Shown here: positions 17,503-25,694 of the stretch, one piece after another
Numbering within the stretch: position 1 is the first letter of the stretch
Layout: every line of letters begins with the position of its first letter
Source of the DNA: Brachyspira innocens ATCC 29796
GTDB lineage: Bacteria; Spirochaetota; Brachyspiria; Brachyspirales; Brachyspiraceae
Assembly (NCBI RefSeq): GCF_000384655.1
Contig: NZ_ARQI01000111.1
Coordinates: 1 to 52,799 of the forward strand
DNA: 52,799 nucleotides
Direction of reading: 5' to 3'
Program-made: the position numbers and the translations under genes
The notes under the pieces: model-generated
Seen by the model: the letters and a program-made list of their open reading frames with translations, nothing else
Told to the model about the DNA's origin: nothing
Databases searched by the model: none

Positions 17503-19170
17503 TTATATAGTAAGATAGTATTCTAAAGTGTCTGGATTATTTAAATGATGAAGTGCTACTTTGTCATCTTCTTCTATAACAATATCCATAGCTGTTTTTC
17601 CTTCTTTGTTTTTAATGTTATAATCAGCACCCATATTTATAATAACTCCTAACATACCATAACTTCCAATAACATTTTCTACGGCAACTATTAATGGAGT
17701 ATCTCCATTATCATTTTTTTTATTTACATCAGCACCATTTTTTATCATATAGTAACAAGCATCTGTACCAAACCAAACTTCACGTACTAAATATGTTAAA
17801 GGTGTATCTCCTGTTGCTGAACATATAGCATTTAAATCAGGCTTTAAATCAATAATATCTTTAGCTAAACCAATATTACGATACTTCATTGCTATTATTA
17901 AAGGAGTATATCCGTATCCGTCTTCTAAATTTATATCAGCACCTTTCTCTACTAAAAATTTAACCATTTCTTTATCATTTCTAGCAGCAGCTAAGCCAAG
18001 AGGTGTAATCTTATCATATTGTTTATTCAAATCAGTATCATCTTTTATAAGTTTTTCTAATGCTTTCATATCGCCTTTAGATATAGCATTCATCAATTCA
18101 TCATATCCGTCTATATTGTTTGAATCTTCACTTAATAATAATTTTTCTATTTCATAATATTTGCCGTCTTGTACTAATTTTATAGCTTCTTCTTTAGTAG
18201 TATTAGTATTAAGATTAAAAACATCATTATCTACTAATAATTTAGTTATATCATAATTATTATATGCATAAAGCATATAATCATCAGCTGAGTTTAAATT
18301 TGCTCCTTCATCAATTAAAAATTTAGCCATTTCTACATATCCGTTTTCTGCAGCTACTTTCAAAGGAGAATTAACCCAAAATCCGTCATAAAATATTTGA
18401 GCATCTATATCTTGTCCTATAGATAATAAATATTTAACCATTTCTATATTATTTTCTCTTACTGCATCAGGAATTAAAGTTTCTTTTGAATCTCCTCTTT
18501 TTACAAGAAGTTTAAGTACATCAAGATTGTTGTTGTCAATAGCAATATCTGTTAAATAATAAGAATATTCATAACCATAATCTCTATTTTTATCAAGTCC
18601 TTTATCAATTAAGATTTTAGTCATTTCAGGATTATTATTTCTAACAGCATAGTAAAGCATATCAAGACCGTCTTCTGTTTCCATATCATCTACTCTGGCA
18701 TTAACATCAGCACCTTCTTTTATAAACTCTTTTGCTAAATCATTGTATCCAAATTGTACTGCCAAAAATAAAGGAGTAGAATCTTTATATATATATTTAT
18801 CACCAAAATTTGTCATTTCAGTAATTTTTCCTTCTAGTCCTTCCTCTGCTAATAATTTTGATATTTCGTATATTGGTGCTTTATATTTATGTTCATTAAG
18901 TATTTCATCTATTTTTTTATATCCTGTAGGCATAGGGTCTAACTCTGTACCTTGAATATATTCATTAGTATATTTAGTTGTATCAATGTTAATATCAATA
19001 TCTGTATTATGATTTTCATTTGTACTTGTTGGATTGATATATACTTTATTAGTTTCTGTTTGATTAGTTTGAGTATTTTCTGTTTGTTCAGCTTCTTTGT
19101 TTCCGCCTCCGCATGAAATTATAGAAATCATTAAAATAAATATTATGATCATGGAAATAATATTTTTCAT
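17503..19170 (-). CDS. ankyrin-repeat lipoprotein 1
   Basis: 555 residues. A lipoprotein signal peptide has lipobox IISC (Cys about residue 20), and a Gly/Asn/Thr-rich linker runs to about residue 65. Then come about a dozen ankyrin units in two groups, for example STPLFLAVQFGYNDLAKEFI, ADVNARVDDMETEDGLD and GDTPLIVAVENVI. A non-ankyrin hinge around residues 325-365 contains Asn-rich DNNDIT-like stretches. It would be anchored in a membrane, facing the periplasm or the outside. It is a close paralogue of the gene at 23534-25219, same architecture throughout. It has its own promoter (19203-19231) and terminator (17456). Function unknown; ankyrin domains bind proteins. Confidence 0.88.
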   Translation of the reverse strand: MKNIISMIIIFILMISIISCGGGNKEAEQTENTQTNQTETNKVYINPTSTNENHNTDIDINIDTTKYTNEYIQGTELDPMPTGYKKIDEILNEHKYKAPIYEISKLLAEEGLEGKITEMTNFGDKYIYKDSTPLFLAVQFGYNDLAKEFIKEGADVNARVDDMETEDGLDMLYYAVRNNNPEMTKILIDKGLDKNRDYGYEYSYYLTDIAIDNNNLDVLKLLVKRGDSKETLIPDAVRENNIEMVKYLLSIGQDIDAQIFYDGFWVNSPLKVAAENGYVEMAKFLIDEGANLNSADDYMLYAYNNYDITKLLVDNDVFNLNTNTTKEEAIKLVQDGKYYEIEKLLLSEDSNNIDGYDELMNAISKGDMKALEKLIKDDTDLNKQYDKITPLGLAAARNDKEMVKFLVEKGADINLEDGYGYTPLIIAMKYRNIGLAKDIIDLKPDLNAICSATGDTPLTYLVREVWFGTDACYYMIKNGADVNKKNDNGDTPLIVAVENVIGSYGMLGVIINMGADYNIKNKEGKTAMDIVIEEDDKVALHHLNNPDTLEYYLTI

Positions 19171-19202
19171 AGTAAACCGTCCGTATGTATTTTTATTTTC
19201 GC

Positions 19203-19231
19203 ATTATAAATTATAATAACTAAAATTTCAA
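19203..19231 (-). promoter_or_regulatory. promoter of ankyrin lipoprotein 1
   Basis: On the minus strand TTGAAA (19226-19231) and TATAAT (19203-19208) are 17 nt apart. The 5' leader ends GGACGGTTTACT before the ATG, and an almost identical leader precedes the lipoprotein gene starting at 22417. Confidence 0.65.
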
Positions 19232-19251
19232 TTACAAAATATTTTTACAAT

Positions 19252-19288
19252 AAAAAAGTGCATACATATATAATGCCTGCACTTTTTT
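19252..19288 (-). terminator. hairpin terminator, family member T2
   Basis: AAAAAAGTGCA.GCATTATATATGTATGCACTTTTTT type hairpin (minus strand) just after the end of the broken Rpn gene 1. Homologous to the hairpins at 17456, 23492 and 25301. Confidence 0.75.
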
Positions 19289-19413
19289 ACTGTAACTTTT
19301 ATATTTATTATATATTTTCTATTTCTTGTATACTTAATCCTGTTACTTTACTTATAATATTGACATCTATATTTTCTTTTTTCATATTTTTAGCTGTTAA
19401 TATTTGATTTTCT

Positions 19414-19635
19414 TTAATGCCTTGTTCTATAACCTTGTTCTATACCTTGTTCTATACCTTCTTTAATACCCTCTTCTTTAGCCTTCTTTATATCTAACTC
19501 CATACTCTTATTAAAAAAATATGTATCTACTTCTCGTTTTTTATATTTATCCATTACTGGACTGTCATTAATAAATGTACGGCATTTTTTTTCTACTTCT
19601 TCAAATATTGTATTTTCTTTCATTAAGATAGACAT
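19414..19635 (-). CDS. C-terminal short form of Rpn 1 (RpnS-like), frameshifted
   Basis: ATG 19635 lies 5 nt after GAGG (19641-19644) and begins the C-terminal domain MSILMKENTIFEEVEKKC. The frame ends prematurely at ...IEQGYRTRH because of the extra A at 19431-19432; the intact paralogue tail continues about 40 residues further. In E. coli the equivalent short product is an antitoxin made from inside the rpn gene. This copy may be non-functional, or switchable if the repeat tract slips. Confidence 0.5.
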   Translation of the reverse strand: MSILMKENTIFEEVEKKCRTFINDSPVMDKYKKREVDTYFFNKSMELDIKKAKEEGIKEGIEQGIEQGYRTRH

Positions 19636-19652
19636 ATCTTCCTCATTTATAA

Positions 19653-19715
19653 ATAAAAAATTATTCGCTTTTAGGCTCTTTTAAGTAAACTTAAAAGACG
19701 CTCATAATTTTTTAT
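19653..19715. repeat. 63-bp hairpin repeat inserted in Rpn 1
   Basis: The outer arms ATAAAAAATTAT and ATAATTTTTTAT enclose an inner perfect 9-bp stem, TCTTTTAAG-TAAA-CTTAAAAGA (19677-19698). The same element, differing in both halves of the inner stem but still paired, occurs twice at 48022-48159. Comparison with the uninterrupted paralogous site at about 25714 shows a clean insertion next to a T/A homopolymer. Confidence 0.8.
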
Positions 19716-20319
19716 ATAAAAAAATTTTATCCAAGAAATAAACTCTTTATGAAATTCTTCTATTTTGTTAATATCTTTTAAATTAAATTTAGGAAGTTCA
19801 AGGAAGTGAAGCTGACAATGATCTGTTAGAATTTTATTATTGTTTAATTCTTTTAATACATAACAGCTATGCACTTTATCTTCATCTGTAAGTATAAAAT
19901 TTGTAATATTAATACTTACAGTAGGTTTTAATTCATCATAAATAGAACCTCTATTTAAACTAGAACTGTAATTATAAGCCCAATAATACAAAGCTCTTTT
20001 TATAAAATCTTCATTTCCTCTTGACTGTATCTCTATTAAAACAGTTATTCCTGTTTCTGTTGTTGCTTTTATATCAACTATAGACTCTTTCTCATCATAA
20101 TTTTCAGCAATATTAAATGGATTAAGTATTTCTATTTTCTTAAAAGTTTCAAAGTTTAAATCTTTAAATACTGAATTAATAAAATTTAAAGCTATACTTT
20201 CATTACCAGCATGAGAAAATAAATAGCGTATAAAATAATCATTAATTCTATTTAAATTATTAACAGTAATAGGTTCATTTAATATCTGTTTTAATCTATC
20301 TAAATCTCTCATGATATTT

Positions 20320-20325
20320 ATTATA
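20320..20325 (-). promoter_or_regulatory. -10 box of Rpn 1, leaderless start
   Basis: TATAAT on the minus strand lies 7 nt before the ATG at 20312, so the predicted transcription start coincides with the start codon. A TTTACT-like -35 is 16 nt further upstream. There is no room for a Shine-Dalgarno. The same 7-nt spacing is seen at the two other Rpn genes. Confidence 0.6.
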
Positions 20326-20400
20326 CAAAAATAATTATAAAAGTAAAGTTTAATAAGTTTGTATTATATATAGTGGATAAATCTAAAATGTACTATACAT

Positions 20401-20431
20401 AAAAATCCTCCTACAAAATATTATAGGAGGA
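20401..20431 (-). terminator. intrinsic terminator after lipoprotein gene
   Basis: Perfect inverted repeat TCCTCCTA...TAGGAGGA with 10-nt loop, followed by TTTTT on the minus strand, just downstream of the lipoprotein gene ending at 20492. It differs from the GTGCAT hairpins used by its neighbours. Confidence 0.75.
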
Positions 20432-20491
20432 AAACTTATGACGAAATGATATCTACTATTCTAATAGAAATAATAAATAAATCAATATGTT

Positions 20492-22417
20492 TTATTGTAA
20501 ATTTAAAATCTTAAGCATTTCAGCTTCTATCGCCTTAATGTCGCCTTTTGCTTCCTGAATAGTTTTGATTTCTGCCCTTCTTTGTTCTAGTAATTCTTCC
20601 TGACCTTGTTTATCCAAAGTAGCTTTTTTAGAAAAATATGCATCGCTTATAAGTTTGTCAGCCATTCTCAAAGTTCTGTCGGACACTATTGCTTTGTCTG
20701 AAGCATTTTCTGCTTTAGACATATCAAAGCTCGCATCAGTTTTTAAAGCTCCTTCAGGTACTCCGTCAAGTATACTGCCTTTCCATTCCAATTTTGGCTG
20801 ATAACTATATGTAATATAATTAAAATAATCTGCATTCTTTATTTCATTGTTATCAATGAATATATCCAAAGCCTCAGTAGAAGCTTCATTTAACAAAAAC
20901 ATTTTATTTTTACCGTCTTCAGTATATATTTTTTGACTTTTATTTAAATCCTGAAAATCTTGATTATTAATAAGCTGTCCTATTTCTGAATCAAAATCTA
21001 TTTCCAAATTCTCTTTCAAAAGTAAAGTAAAATTCACTGTACCGCCTCTTCCTCCGCCATAATCATAATCCCCTGAAAGCATTAATTCTTCTTTGCCGTC
21101 ATTATTGATGTCGCATAAGAAGAAGGATGGATATACACGCCAACCCATTGTTTCATCTATATACTCCAAATATTTTTCTTCATTAAATTTACCGAAACTT
21201 ATAAATTTAGAGCCTTTAGTATAATCTTTCAAATCATTTGTAGAAATTGAATTAATTTCAGCAGATTCTACTTTATCTATATCTCCAAGTCTGAAATTAT
21301 AAGTTTTTATCTCCTCAAATGAAGCATATATATGATCATTCATAAACTCAGGATTATAATAATGCATATTTGCTTGTGATTCAATTAAAAATGTATTCTT
21401 CTTAAACTCAAGAAAGCTAAGTCCATTCCATCCATCATAATACTCCATGAAATCAATTGCGTAATAATTTCTAAAATACTCCGCATCATCAAAATATAAT
21501 TTATCATCGCTGAGTCTGTTTGTAACATATGTTTTTAAATATTTATTTATTATATTCGTATTAACTATTTCTGGTACTACCATTACTGAAGATACATGAG
21601 CTGTACCTTCCAATTCAATTGAACTTAAAGAATAATTATTTTCATTAAATAAATCTATATATCCAGTATTTTTTGTAATATATCTAGCGAAACCATTGTT
21701 ATAAGCATCAGCAACTAATTTTTCTGCCCTTAAAGAATCAGGAGCTTCTATTATATAATCAACTAATTTCATTTTACCACTGTAAGCGTCATCATCATAC
21801 TTTGATATCATCATAGCAATATTACTTCCGCCTGCTTTTTTCCATTCTGTTAAATACTTTTTTTCTTCTTCAAAATAATAAAGCGAATCTGTAGCAAAAT
21901 GAGATAAAAACAAAGCTAAATAAATATCAGCATCCTTTTTATTTAATTTTAATAATTCTTCTCTTGCTTTTTTTAATGCTAAATTCTGTTCTACATACAA
22001 ATATTCATCAGCATAATAATCTGTCAAATCTTCATTATACCTATCCCAACTGCTGAAAGTTTCACTAAATGGATCATAATTAACATTTGATATAAACTCT
22101 ATAGAATATTTTTTTCTTTCATCATCATTTGCAAATTTTCTATTAAGAAAATCAAAATTTCTTTTTGCATATTCATTATTTTCTCTTGTATTTTTAAGCT
22201 CTTCATCAAATTTAGCTTTATCTACTCTAACACCTTTATAAACATATTTCATATCAAAGAATTCTTTTTTAGTTTCTGTTTTTTGATTATCCGATGAAGT
22301 TTGAGAGTTAGTGTTTTGTGATTGTTCTGTTTGATTTGCTTCTTTATTACCGCCGCCGCAGGAAATTATAGCAATCATAAAAATAAATGCTGCAATTATA
22401 GAAATAAGTTTTTTCAT
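20492..22417 (-). CDS. large lipoprotein of unknown function in the ankyrin/Rpn block
   Basis: 641 residues with lipoprotein signal (AIISC, Cys about 20) and Asn/Gln/Ser-rich linker. The leader SCGGGNKEANQTEQ is nearly identical to that of the ankyrin lipoproteins, but the mature part has no ankyrin repeats. Visible features are a Tyr/Asp-rich, helical N-terminal half (ERKKYSIEFISNVNYDP...), a segment CDINNDGKEELMLSGDYDYGG that looks like an FG-GAP/EF-hand-type calcium loop near residue 430, and a charged helical C terminus. It is anchored at the cell envelope; function unknown. It shares promoter and leader sequence with its ankyrin neighbours. Confidence 0.8.
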   Translation of the reverse strand: MKKLISIIAAFIFMIAIISCGGGNKEANQTEQSQNTNSQTSSDNQKTETKKEFFDMKYVYKGVRVDKAKFDEELKNTRENNEYAKRNFDFLNRKFANDDERKKYSIEFISNVNYDPFSETFSSWDRYNEDLTDYYADEYLYVEQNLALKKAREELLKLNKKDADIYLALFLSHFATDSLYYFEEEKKYLTEWKKAGGSNIAMMISKYDDDAYSGKMKLVDYIIEAPDSLRAEKLVADAYNNGFARYITKNTGYIDLFNENNYSLSSIELEGTAHVSSVMVVPEIVNTNIINKYLKTYVTNRLSDDKLYFDDAEYFRNYYAIDFMEYYDGWNGLSFLEFKKNTFLIESQANMHYYNPEFMNDHIYASFEEIKTYNFRLGDIDKVESAEINSISTNDLKDYTKGSKFISFGKFNEEKYLEYIDETMGWRVYPSFFLCDINNDGKEELMLSGDYDYGGGRGGTVNFTLLLKENLEIDFDSEIGQLINNQDFQDLNKSQKIYTEDGKNKMFLLNEASTEALDIFIDNNEIKNADYFNYITYSYQPKLEWKGSILDGVPEGALKTDASFDMSKAENASDKAIVSDRTLRMADKLISDAYFSKKATLDKQGQEELLEQRRAEIKTIQEAKGDIKAIEAEMLKILNLQ

Positions 22418-22492
22418 GCTAAACCGTCCATAAGTATTTTTATGTATAATAAATTAAAATGATTGAAATTGCAATTAAAAAATATTTTTAAC

Positions 22493-22529
22493 AAAAAAAG
22501 TGCATACATATAAAAATATGCAAGCACTT
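22493..22529 (-). terminator. hairpin terminator, family member T3
   Basis: AAGTGC...GCACTT stem with A/T-rich loop followed by T residues on the minus strand, immediately after Rpn 2. It is a diverged member of the GTGCAT hairpin set. Confidence 0.7.
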
Positions 22530-22548
22530 CAATATTTTTTATTTATTA

Positions 22549-22851
22549 TTATAGTTTTTCTATTTCTTGTATACTTAATCCTGTTATTTTACTTATAATA
22601 TTAATATCTATATTTTCTTTTTTCATATTTTTAGCTGTTAATATTTGATTTTCTTTAATACCTTCTTCTTTTCCTTTTTTAATTCCTTCTTCAATTCCTA
22701 ATCTTCTTTCTTCATCAAGCATTATTTGATTACCATATAAATAAGCCTCTTTTTTTTCATATTCCATCATCATTAATTTACTTTTGACAAAATTATTATA
22801 TTTTTTCTGTACTTCTTCCATTATAGGTTTTTCTTTTACTATTTCAGACAT
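22549..22851 (-). CDS. internal short form of Rpn 2 (RpnS-like antitoxin)
   Basis: ATG 22851 is 5 nt after a perfect GGAGG (22857-22861) inside the Rpn 2 gene, in the same frame. It would give a 100-residue protein (MSEIVKEKPIMEEVQKKY...SIQEIEKL) containing the whole four-residue-repeat C-terminal domain. In E. coli such in-frame short products neutralise the full-length nuclease. The Shine-Dalgarno here is much stronger than anything before the full-length start. Confidence 0.6.
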   Translation of the reverse strand: MSEIVKEKPIMEEVQKKYNNFVKSKLMMMEYEKKEAYLYGNQIMLDEERRLGIEEGIKKGKEEGIKENQILTAKNMKKENIDINIISKITGLSIQEIEKL

Positions 22852-23433
22852 AGATGCCTCCAAATTTTTACTTGTAAACATTTTTAACCAACAGTTTAAA
22901 TCTTTAGCCAATATATTTTTCTTAAACTTTTTTAATTCTATTATATGTATTTGTAAATGATCAGTTAGCAACTTTTTATTATTCATCTCATAAAGCATAT
23001 AGCAGGAATGTATATTTTTATTTTTATCCAAATTGAAATTAAGTAAATTAATACTTATTACTGGTGTAAGCTCATCATATCTTTCACCATGTTTTAATAA
23101 CTTACTATAATTAGCTGCCCAATAATATAAGATACGTTCTGGAAATCTTGAATTACCTTGTAACTGTATTTCTATTATGACTACTGAACCGTTTTGGGTA
23201 ATACATTTTACATCTACTATTGTCTCCTTTAAATTTTTATTTTTCTTCAAATTAAATGGAGTTAAAATTTCTACTGAACGGAAAATCTTCATATTAGCAT
23301 TAAGCATTATAGAATTGATAAAGTCCAAAAGTATAGACTCACTGCTTCCCTTATCAGTAAAAAGGTAGCGTATAAAATAATCATTCAAAGGATTGAAATA
23401 TTTGATTTTTTTAATATTTGATTTTTTTTCCAT
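22549..23433 (-). CDS. Rpn-family PD-(D/E)XK nuclease 2, intact (RpnL-like)
   Basis: 294 residues, the only undamaged Rpn gene in the window. The start of the domain is FNPLNDYFIRYLF. The nuclease core KETIVDVKCITQNGSVVIIEIQ has Asp and ExQ, followed by RILYYWAANYSKLL and YDELTPVISINLLNFNL. The C-terminal domain from residue 195 carries GIEEGIKKGKEEGIKE repeats and the tail ISKITGLSIQEIEKL. A longer frame exists to 23469, but ATG 23433 sits 7 nt after a consensus promoter. In E. coli the full-length Rpn is a toxic, anti-phage DNase. Its N-terminal part differs clearly from copies 1 and 3, but its tail is nearly identical. Confidence 0.88.
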   Translation of the reverse strand: MEKKSNIKKIKYFNPLNDYFIRYLFTDKGSSESILLDFINSIMLNANMKIFRSVEILTPFNLKKNKNLKETIVDVKCITQNGSVVIIEIQLQGNSRFPERILYYWAANYSKLLKHGERYDELTPVISINLLNFNLDKNKNIHSCYMLYEMNNKKLLTDHLQIHIIELKKFKKNILAKDLNCWLKMFTSKNLEASMSEIVKEKPIMEEVQKKYNNFVKSKLMMMEYEKKEAYLYGNQIMLDEERRLGIEEGIKKGKEEGIKENQILTAKNMKKENIDINIISKITGLSIQEIEKL

Positions 23434-23440
23434 AAAATAT

Positions 23441-23469
23441 ATTATACTAAAATAAACATAAATTGTCAA
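23441..23469 (-). promoter_or_regulatory. consensus promoter of Rpn 2, leaderless start
   Basis: TTGACA (23464-23469) and TATAAT (23441-23446) on the minus strand are separated by 17 nt, a full consensus match. The -10 ends 7 nt before ATG 23433, so transcription should begin at or within one base of the start codon. Confidence 0.75.
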
Positions 23470-23491
23470 AATTTGAAAAACTGCAAATAAT

Positions 23492-23525
23492 AAAGTGCAT
23501 ACATATATAATGCATGCACTTTTTT
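23492..23525 (-). terminator. hairpin terminator, family member T4
   Basis: AAGTGCATGCA..TGTATGCACTTT hairpin (minus strand) right after ankyrin lipoprotein 2. The same family occurs at 17456, 19252 and 25301. It lies just upstream of the Rpn 2 promoter and isolates the two genes. Confidence 0.78.
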
Positions 23526-23533
23526 ATTATTTA

Positions 23534-25219
23534 TTAGTAACTAAGATAATGTTCTAAATCGCTTGGATTAGTCATGTGATGAAGCGCTGAGCTATCATCT
23601 CTAGCTGAAGCAATATCAATGGCTGTTTTTCCTTCTTTGTTTTTAATATTATAATCGGCACCCATATTTACAAGAACTCCCACAATACCATAACTATAAC
23701 TTGCAGCTGCAATCATTAATGGAGTATTTCCTTCCTTATTCTTTTTATTTATATCAGCACCATTTTTTATCATATAATAACAAAGATCTGCTCCGCCGCC
23801 GTACTTGTTGGCATTTACTAAATATGTTAAAGGAGTATCTCCTGTTGCTGAACATATAGCATTTAAATCAGGCTTCAAATCAATAATATTTTTAGCTAAA
23901 CCCACATTATAATAATCTATTGCTTTCATTAAAGGAGTATATCCGTATCCATCTTCTAAATTTATATCAGCACCTTTCTCTACTAAAAATTTCACCATTT
24001 CTTTATCATTTCTAGCAGAAGCTAAATTAAGAGGTGTAATCTTATCATATTGTTTATTTAAATCAGTATCATCTTTTATAAGTTTTTCTAATGCTTTCAT
24101 ATCGCCTTTAGATACAGCATTCATTAATTCATCATATCCAGCTATATTGTTTGAATCTTCGCTTGATAATAATTTTTCTATTTCATAATATTTTTGCTTC
24201 TTTGCTAATTCTATAGCTTCTTCTCTAGTTGTATTAGTATTAAGATTAAAAACATCATTATCTATTAATAATTTAGCTATATCATAATTACCATAATCTA
24301 TTGCATTATATATATAATCATCGCTTGAGTTTAAATTGGCACCTTCATCAATTAAAAGTTTAGCTATTTCTATATTGCCATTTTGAGCTGCTACTTTCAT
24401 AGGAGAGTTAATCCAACCTCCATCTGCAAATATTTGAGCATTTACATCTTGTCCTATAGATATTAAATATTTAACCATTTCTATATTATTTTCTTCTATG
24501 GCATCAGGAATTAAGCTTGATTCCAAATCTATATCTCCGCTTTGTAGAAGTATTTTAAGCATATCAAGATTATTATTGTTTATTGCAGCATCTGTTAAAT
24601 AATAAGGATATTCATAACCATAATTTCTGCCTGCATCAAGTCCTTTATCAATTAAGATTTTACTCATTTCAACATTATTATTTTCAACAGCATAATAAAG
24701 CATATCAATACCATCTTCTGTTTCCATATCGCTTGCTCTAGCATTAACATCTGCACCTTCTTTTATAAGCTCTTTTGCTAAATCATTGTATCCGAATTGT
24801 ACTGCCAAAAACAAAGGAGTGGAATCTTTATATATGTAGTTATTGTAGTTATCACCAAAATTTGTCATTTCAGTGATTTTTCCTTCTAGTCCTTCCTCTG
24901 CCAATAATTTTGATATTTCGTATATTGGTGCTTTATATTTATATTGATTAAGTATTTCATCTATTTTACTATATCCTGTAGGTATAGGATCTAACTCTGT
25001 ACCTTGAATATATTCATTAGTATGTTTAGTTTTATTAATATCAATATCTGTATTATGATTTTCATTTGTAGTTGTAGGATTAACATATACTTTATTAGTT
25101 TCTGTTTGATTAGTTTGAGTATTTTCTGATTGTTCAGTATTACCGCTGTTACTGCCTCCACATGAAATTATAGCAGTAATTAAAATAAATGATGCAATTA
25201 TAGAAATCAAATTTTTCAT
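23534..25219 (-). CDS. ankyrin-repeat lipoprotein 2
   Basis: 561 residues, close paralogue of the protein encoded at 17503-19170. It has lipobox AIISC, an Asn/Thr-rich linker, the same KAPIYEISKLLAEEGLEG segment, and the same series of ankyrin units (DSTPLFLAVQFGYNDLAKEL, GYTPLMKAIDYYNVGLAKN, GNTPLMIAAASYSYGIVG). The frame begins at 25231, but the ATG at 25219 has GGAG 6 nt upstream and starts the signal peptide correctly. Differences from paralogue 1 are scattered substitutions and small indels. Probably surface or periplasmic binding; partner unknown. Confidence 0.88.
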   Translation of the reverse strand: MKNLISIIASFILITAIISCGGSNSGNTEQSENTQTNQTETNKVYVNPTTTNENHNTDIDINKTKHTNEYIQGTELDPIPTGYSKIDEILNQYKYKAPIYEISKLLAEEGLEGKITEMTNFGDNYNNYIYKDSTPLFLAVQFGYNDLAKELIKEGADVNARASDMETEDGIDMLYYAVENNNVEMSKILIDKGLDAGRNYGYEYPYYLTDAAINNNNLDMLKILLQSGDIDLESSLIPDAIEENNIEMVKYLISIGQDVNAQIFADGGWINSPMKVAAQNGNIEIAKLLIDEGANLNSSDDYIYNAIDYGNYDIAKLLIDNDVFNLNTNTTREEAIELAKKQKYYEIEKLLSSEDSNNIAGYDELMNAVSKGDMKALEKLIKDDTDLNKQYDKITPLNLASARNDKEMVKFLVEKGADINLEDGYGYTPLMKAIDYYNVGLAKNIIDLKPDLNAICSATGDTPLTYLVNANKYGGGADLCYYMIKNGADINKKNKEGNTPLMIAAASYSYGIVGVLVNMGADYNIKNKEGKTAIDIASARDDSSALHHMTNPSDLEHYLSY

Positions 25220-25251
25220 ATTGTACTCCATGTGTGTATTGTTGTTTTCGC

Positions 25252-25280
25252 ATTATAAATTAGAATTATCAAAATTTCAA
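25252..25280 (-). promoter_or_regulatory. promoter of ankyrin lipoprotein 2
   Basis: TTGAAA (25275-25280) and TATAAT (25252-25257) on the minus strand, 17 nt apart, in the same surroundings as the promoter of paralogue 1 at 19203-19231. Confidence 0.65.
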
Positions 25281-25300
25281 TTATGGAATATTGCTATAAT

Positions 25301-25334
25301 AAAAAAGTGCATACATATAATGCATTCACTTTTT
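25301..25334 (-). terminator. hairpin terminator, family member T5
   Basis: AAAAAGTGAATGCA..TGTATGCACTTTTTT hairpin on the minus strand after Rpn 3, homologous to the other GTGCAT hairpins of this block. Confidence 0.75.
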
Positions 25335-25379
25335 ATTATAGCTTTTATATTTATTAGTATAATTTTTTATTTATTTTTA

Positions 25380-25694
25380 TTATAATTTTTCTATTTCTTG
25401 TATACTCAAGCCTGTTATTTTACTTATAATATTAACATCTATATTTTCTTTTTTCATATTTTTAGCTGTTAATATTTGATTTTCTTTAATACCTTCTTTA
25501 ATACCTTCTTTAATACCTTCTTTAATACCTTCTTCTTTAGCCTTCTTTATATCTAACTCCATACTCTTATTAAAGAAATATGTATCTACTTCTCGTTTTT
25601 TATACTTATCCATTACTGGACTATCATTAACAAATGTACGGCATTTCTTTTCTACTTCTTCAAATATAGTATTTTCTTTCATTAAAATAGCCAT
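25380..25694 (-). CDS. internal short form of Rpn 3 (RpnS-like), intact
   Basis: ATG 25694 is 5 nt after GAGG (25700-25703). The product is 104 residues: MAILMKENTIFEEVEKK, a KYKKREVDTYFFNKSMELD region, four GIKE repeats (48 bp), then ENQILTAKNM and the tail ISKITGLSIQEIEKL. It is complete although the full-length nuclease is out of frame, so this locus may supply only the antitoxin-like product. Four-residue repeats of varying number in this helix are known from Rpn short forms in other bacteria. Confidence 0.6.
   Translation of the reverse strand: MAILMKENTIFEEVEKKCRTFVNDSPVMDKYKKREVDTYFFNKSMELDIKKAKEEGIKEGIKEGIKEGIKENQILTAKNMKKENIDVNIISKITGLSIQEIEKL

Larger units (their letters stand above)
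19308..20312 (-). pseudogene. Rpn-family PD-(D/E)XK nuclease 1, disrupted
   Basis: The N-terminal domain (from ATG 20312) is well preserved: NRINDYFIRYLFSHAGNE, the nuclease core ESIVDIKATTETGITVLIEIQ (catalytic Asp and ExQ), and YDELKPTVSINITNFIL. Two lesions break it. A 63-bp hairpin element (19653-19715) is inserted between the nuclease domain and the C-terminal domain and introduces a stop. One extra A at 19431-19432 shifts the frame inside a run of four-residue GIEQ repeats, so the conserved tail ENQILTAKNM...GLSIQEIENI is out of frame. The internal start at 19635 with its Shine-Dalgarno survives. Rpn proteins are DNA endonucleases, described in E. coli as recombination-promoting and as anti-phage toxin-antitoxin proteins. 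Confidence 0.85.

Noticed and set aside
18743-23368. Plus-strand frames within the ankyrin lipoprotein and Rpn 2 genes
   Set aside because: Shadows of minus-strand genes with clear domain structure.
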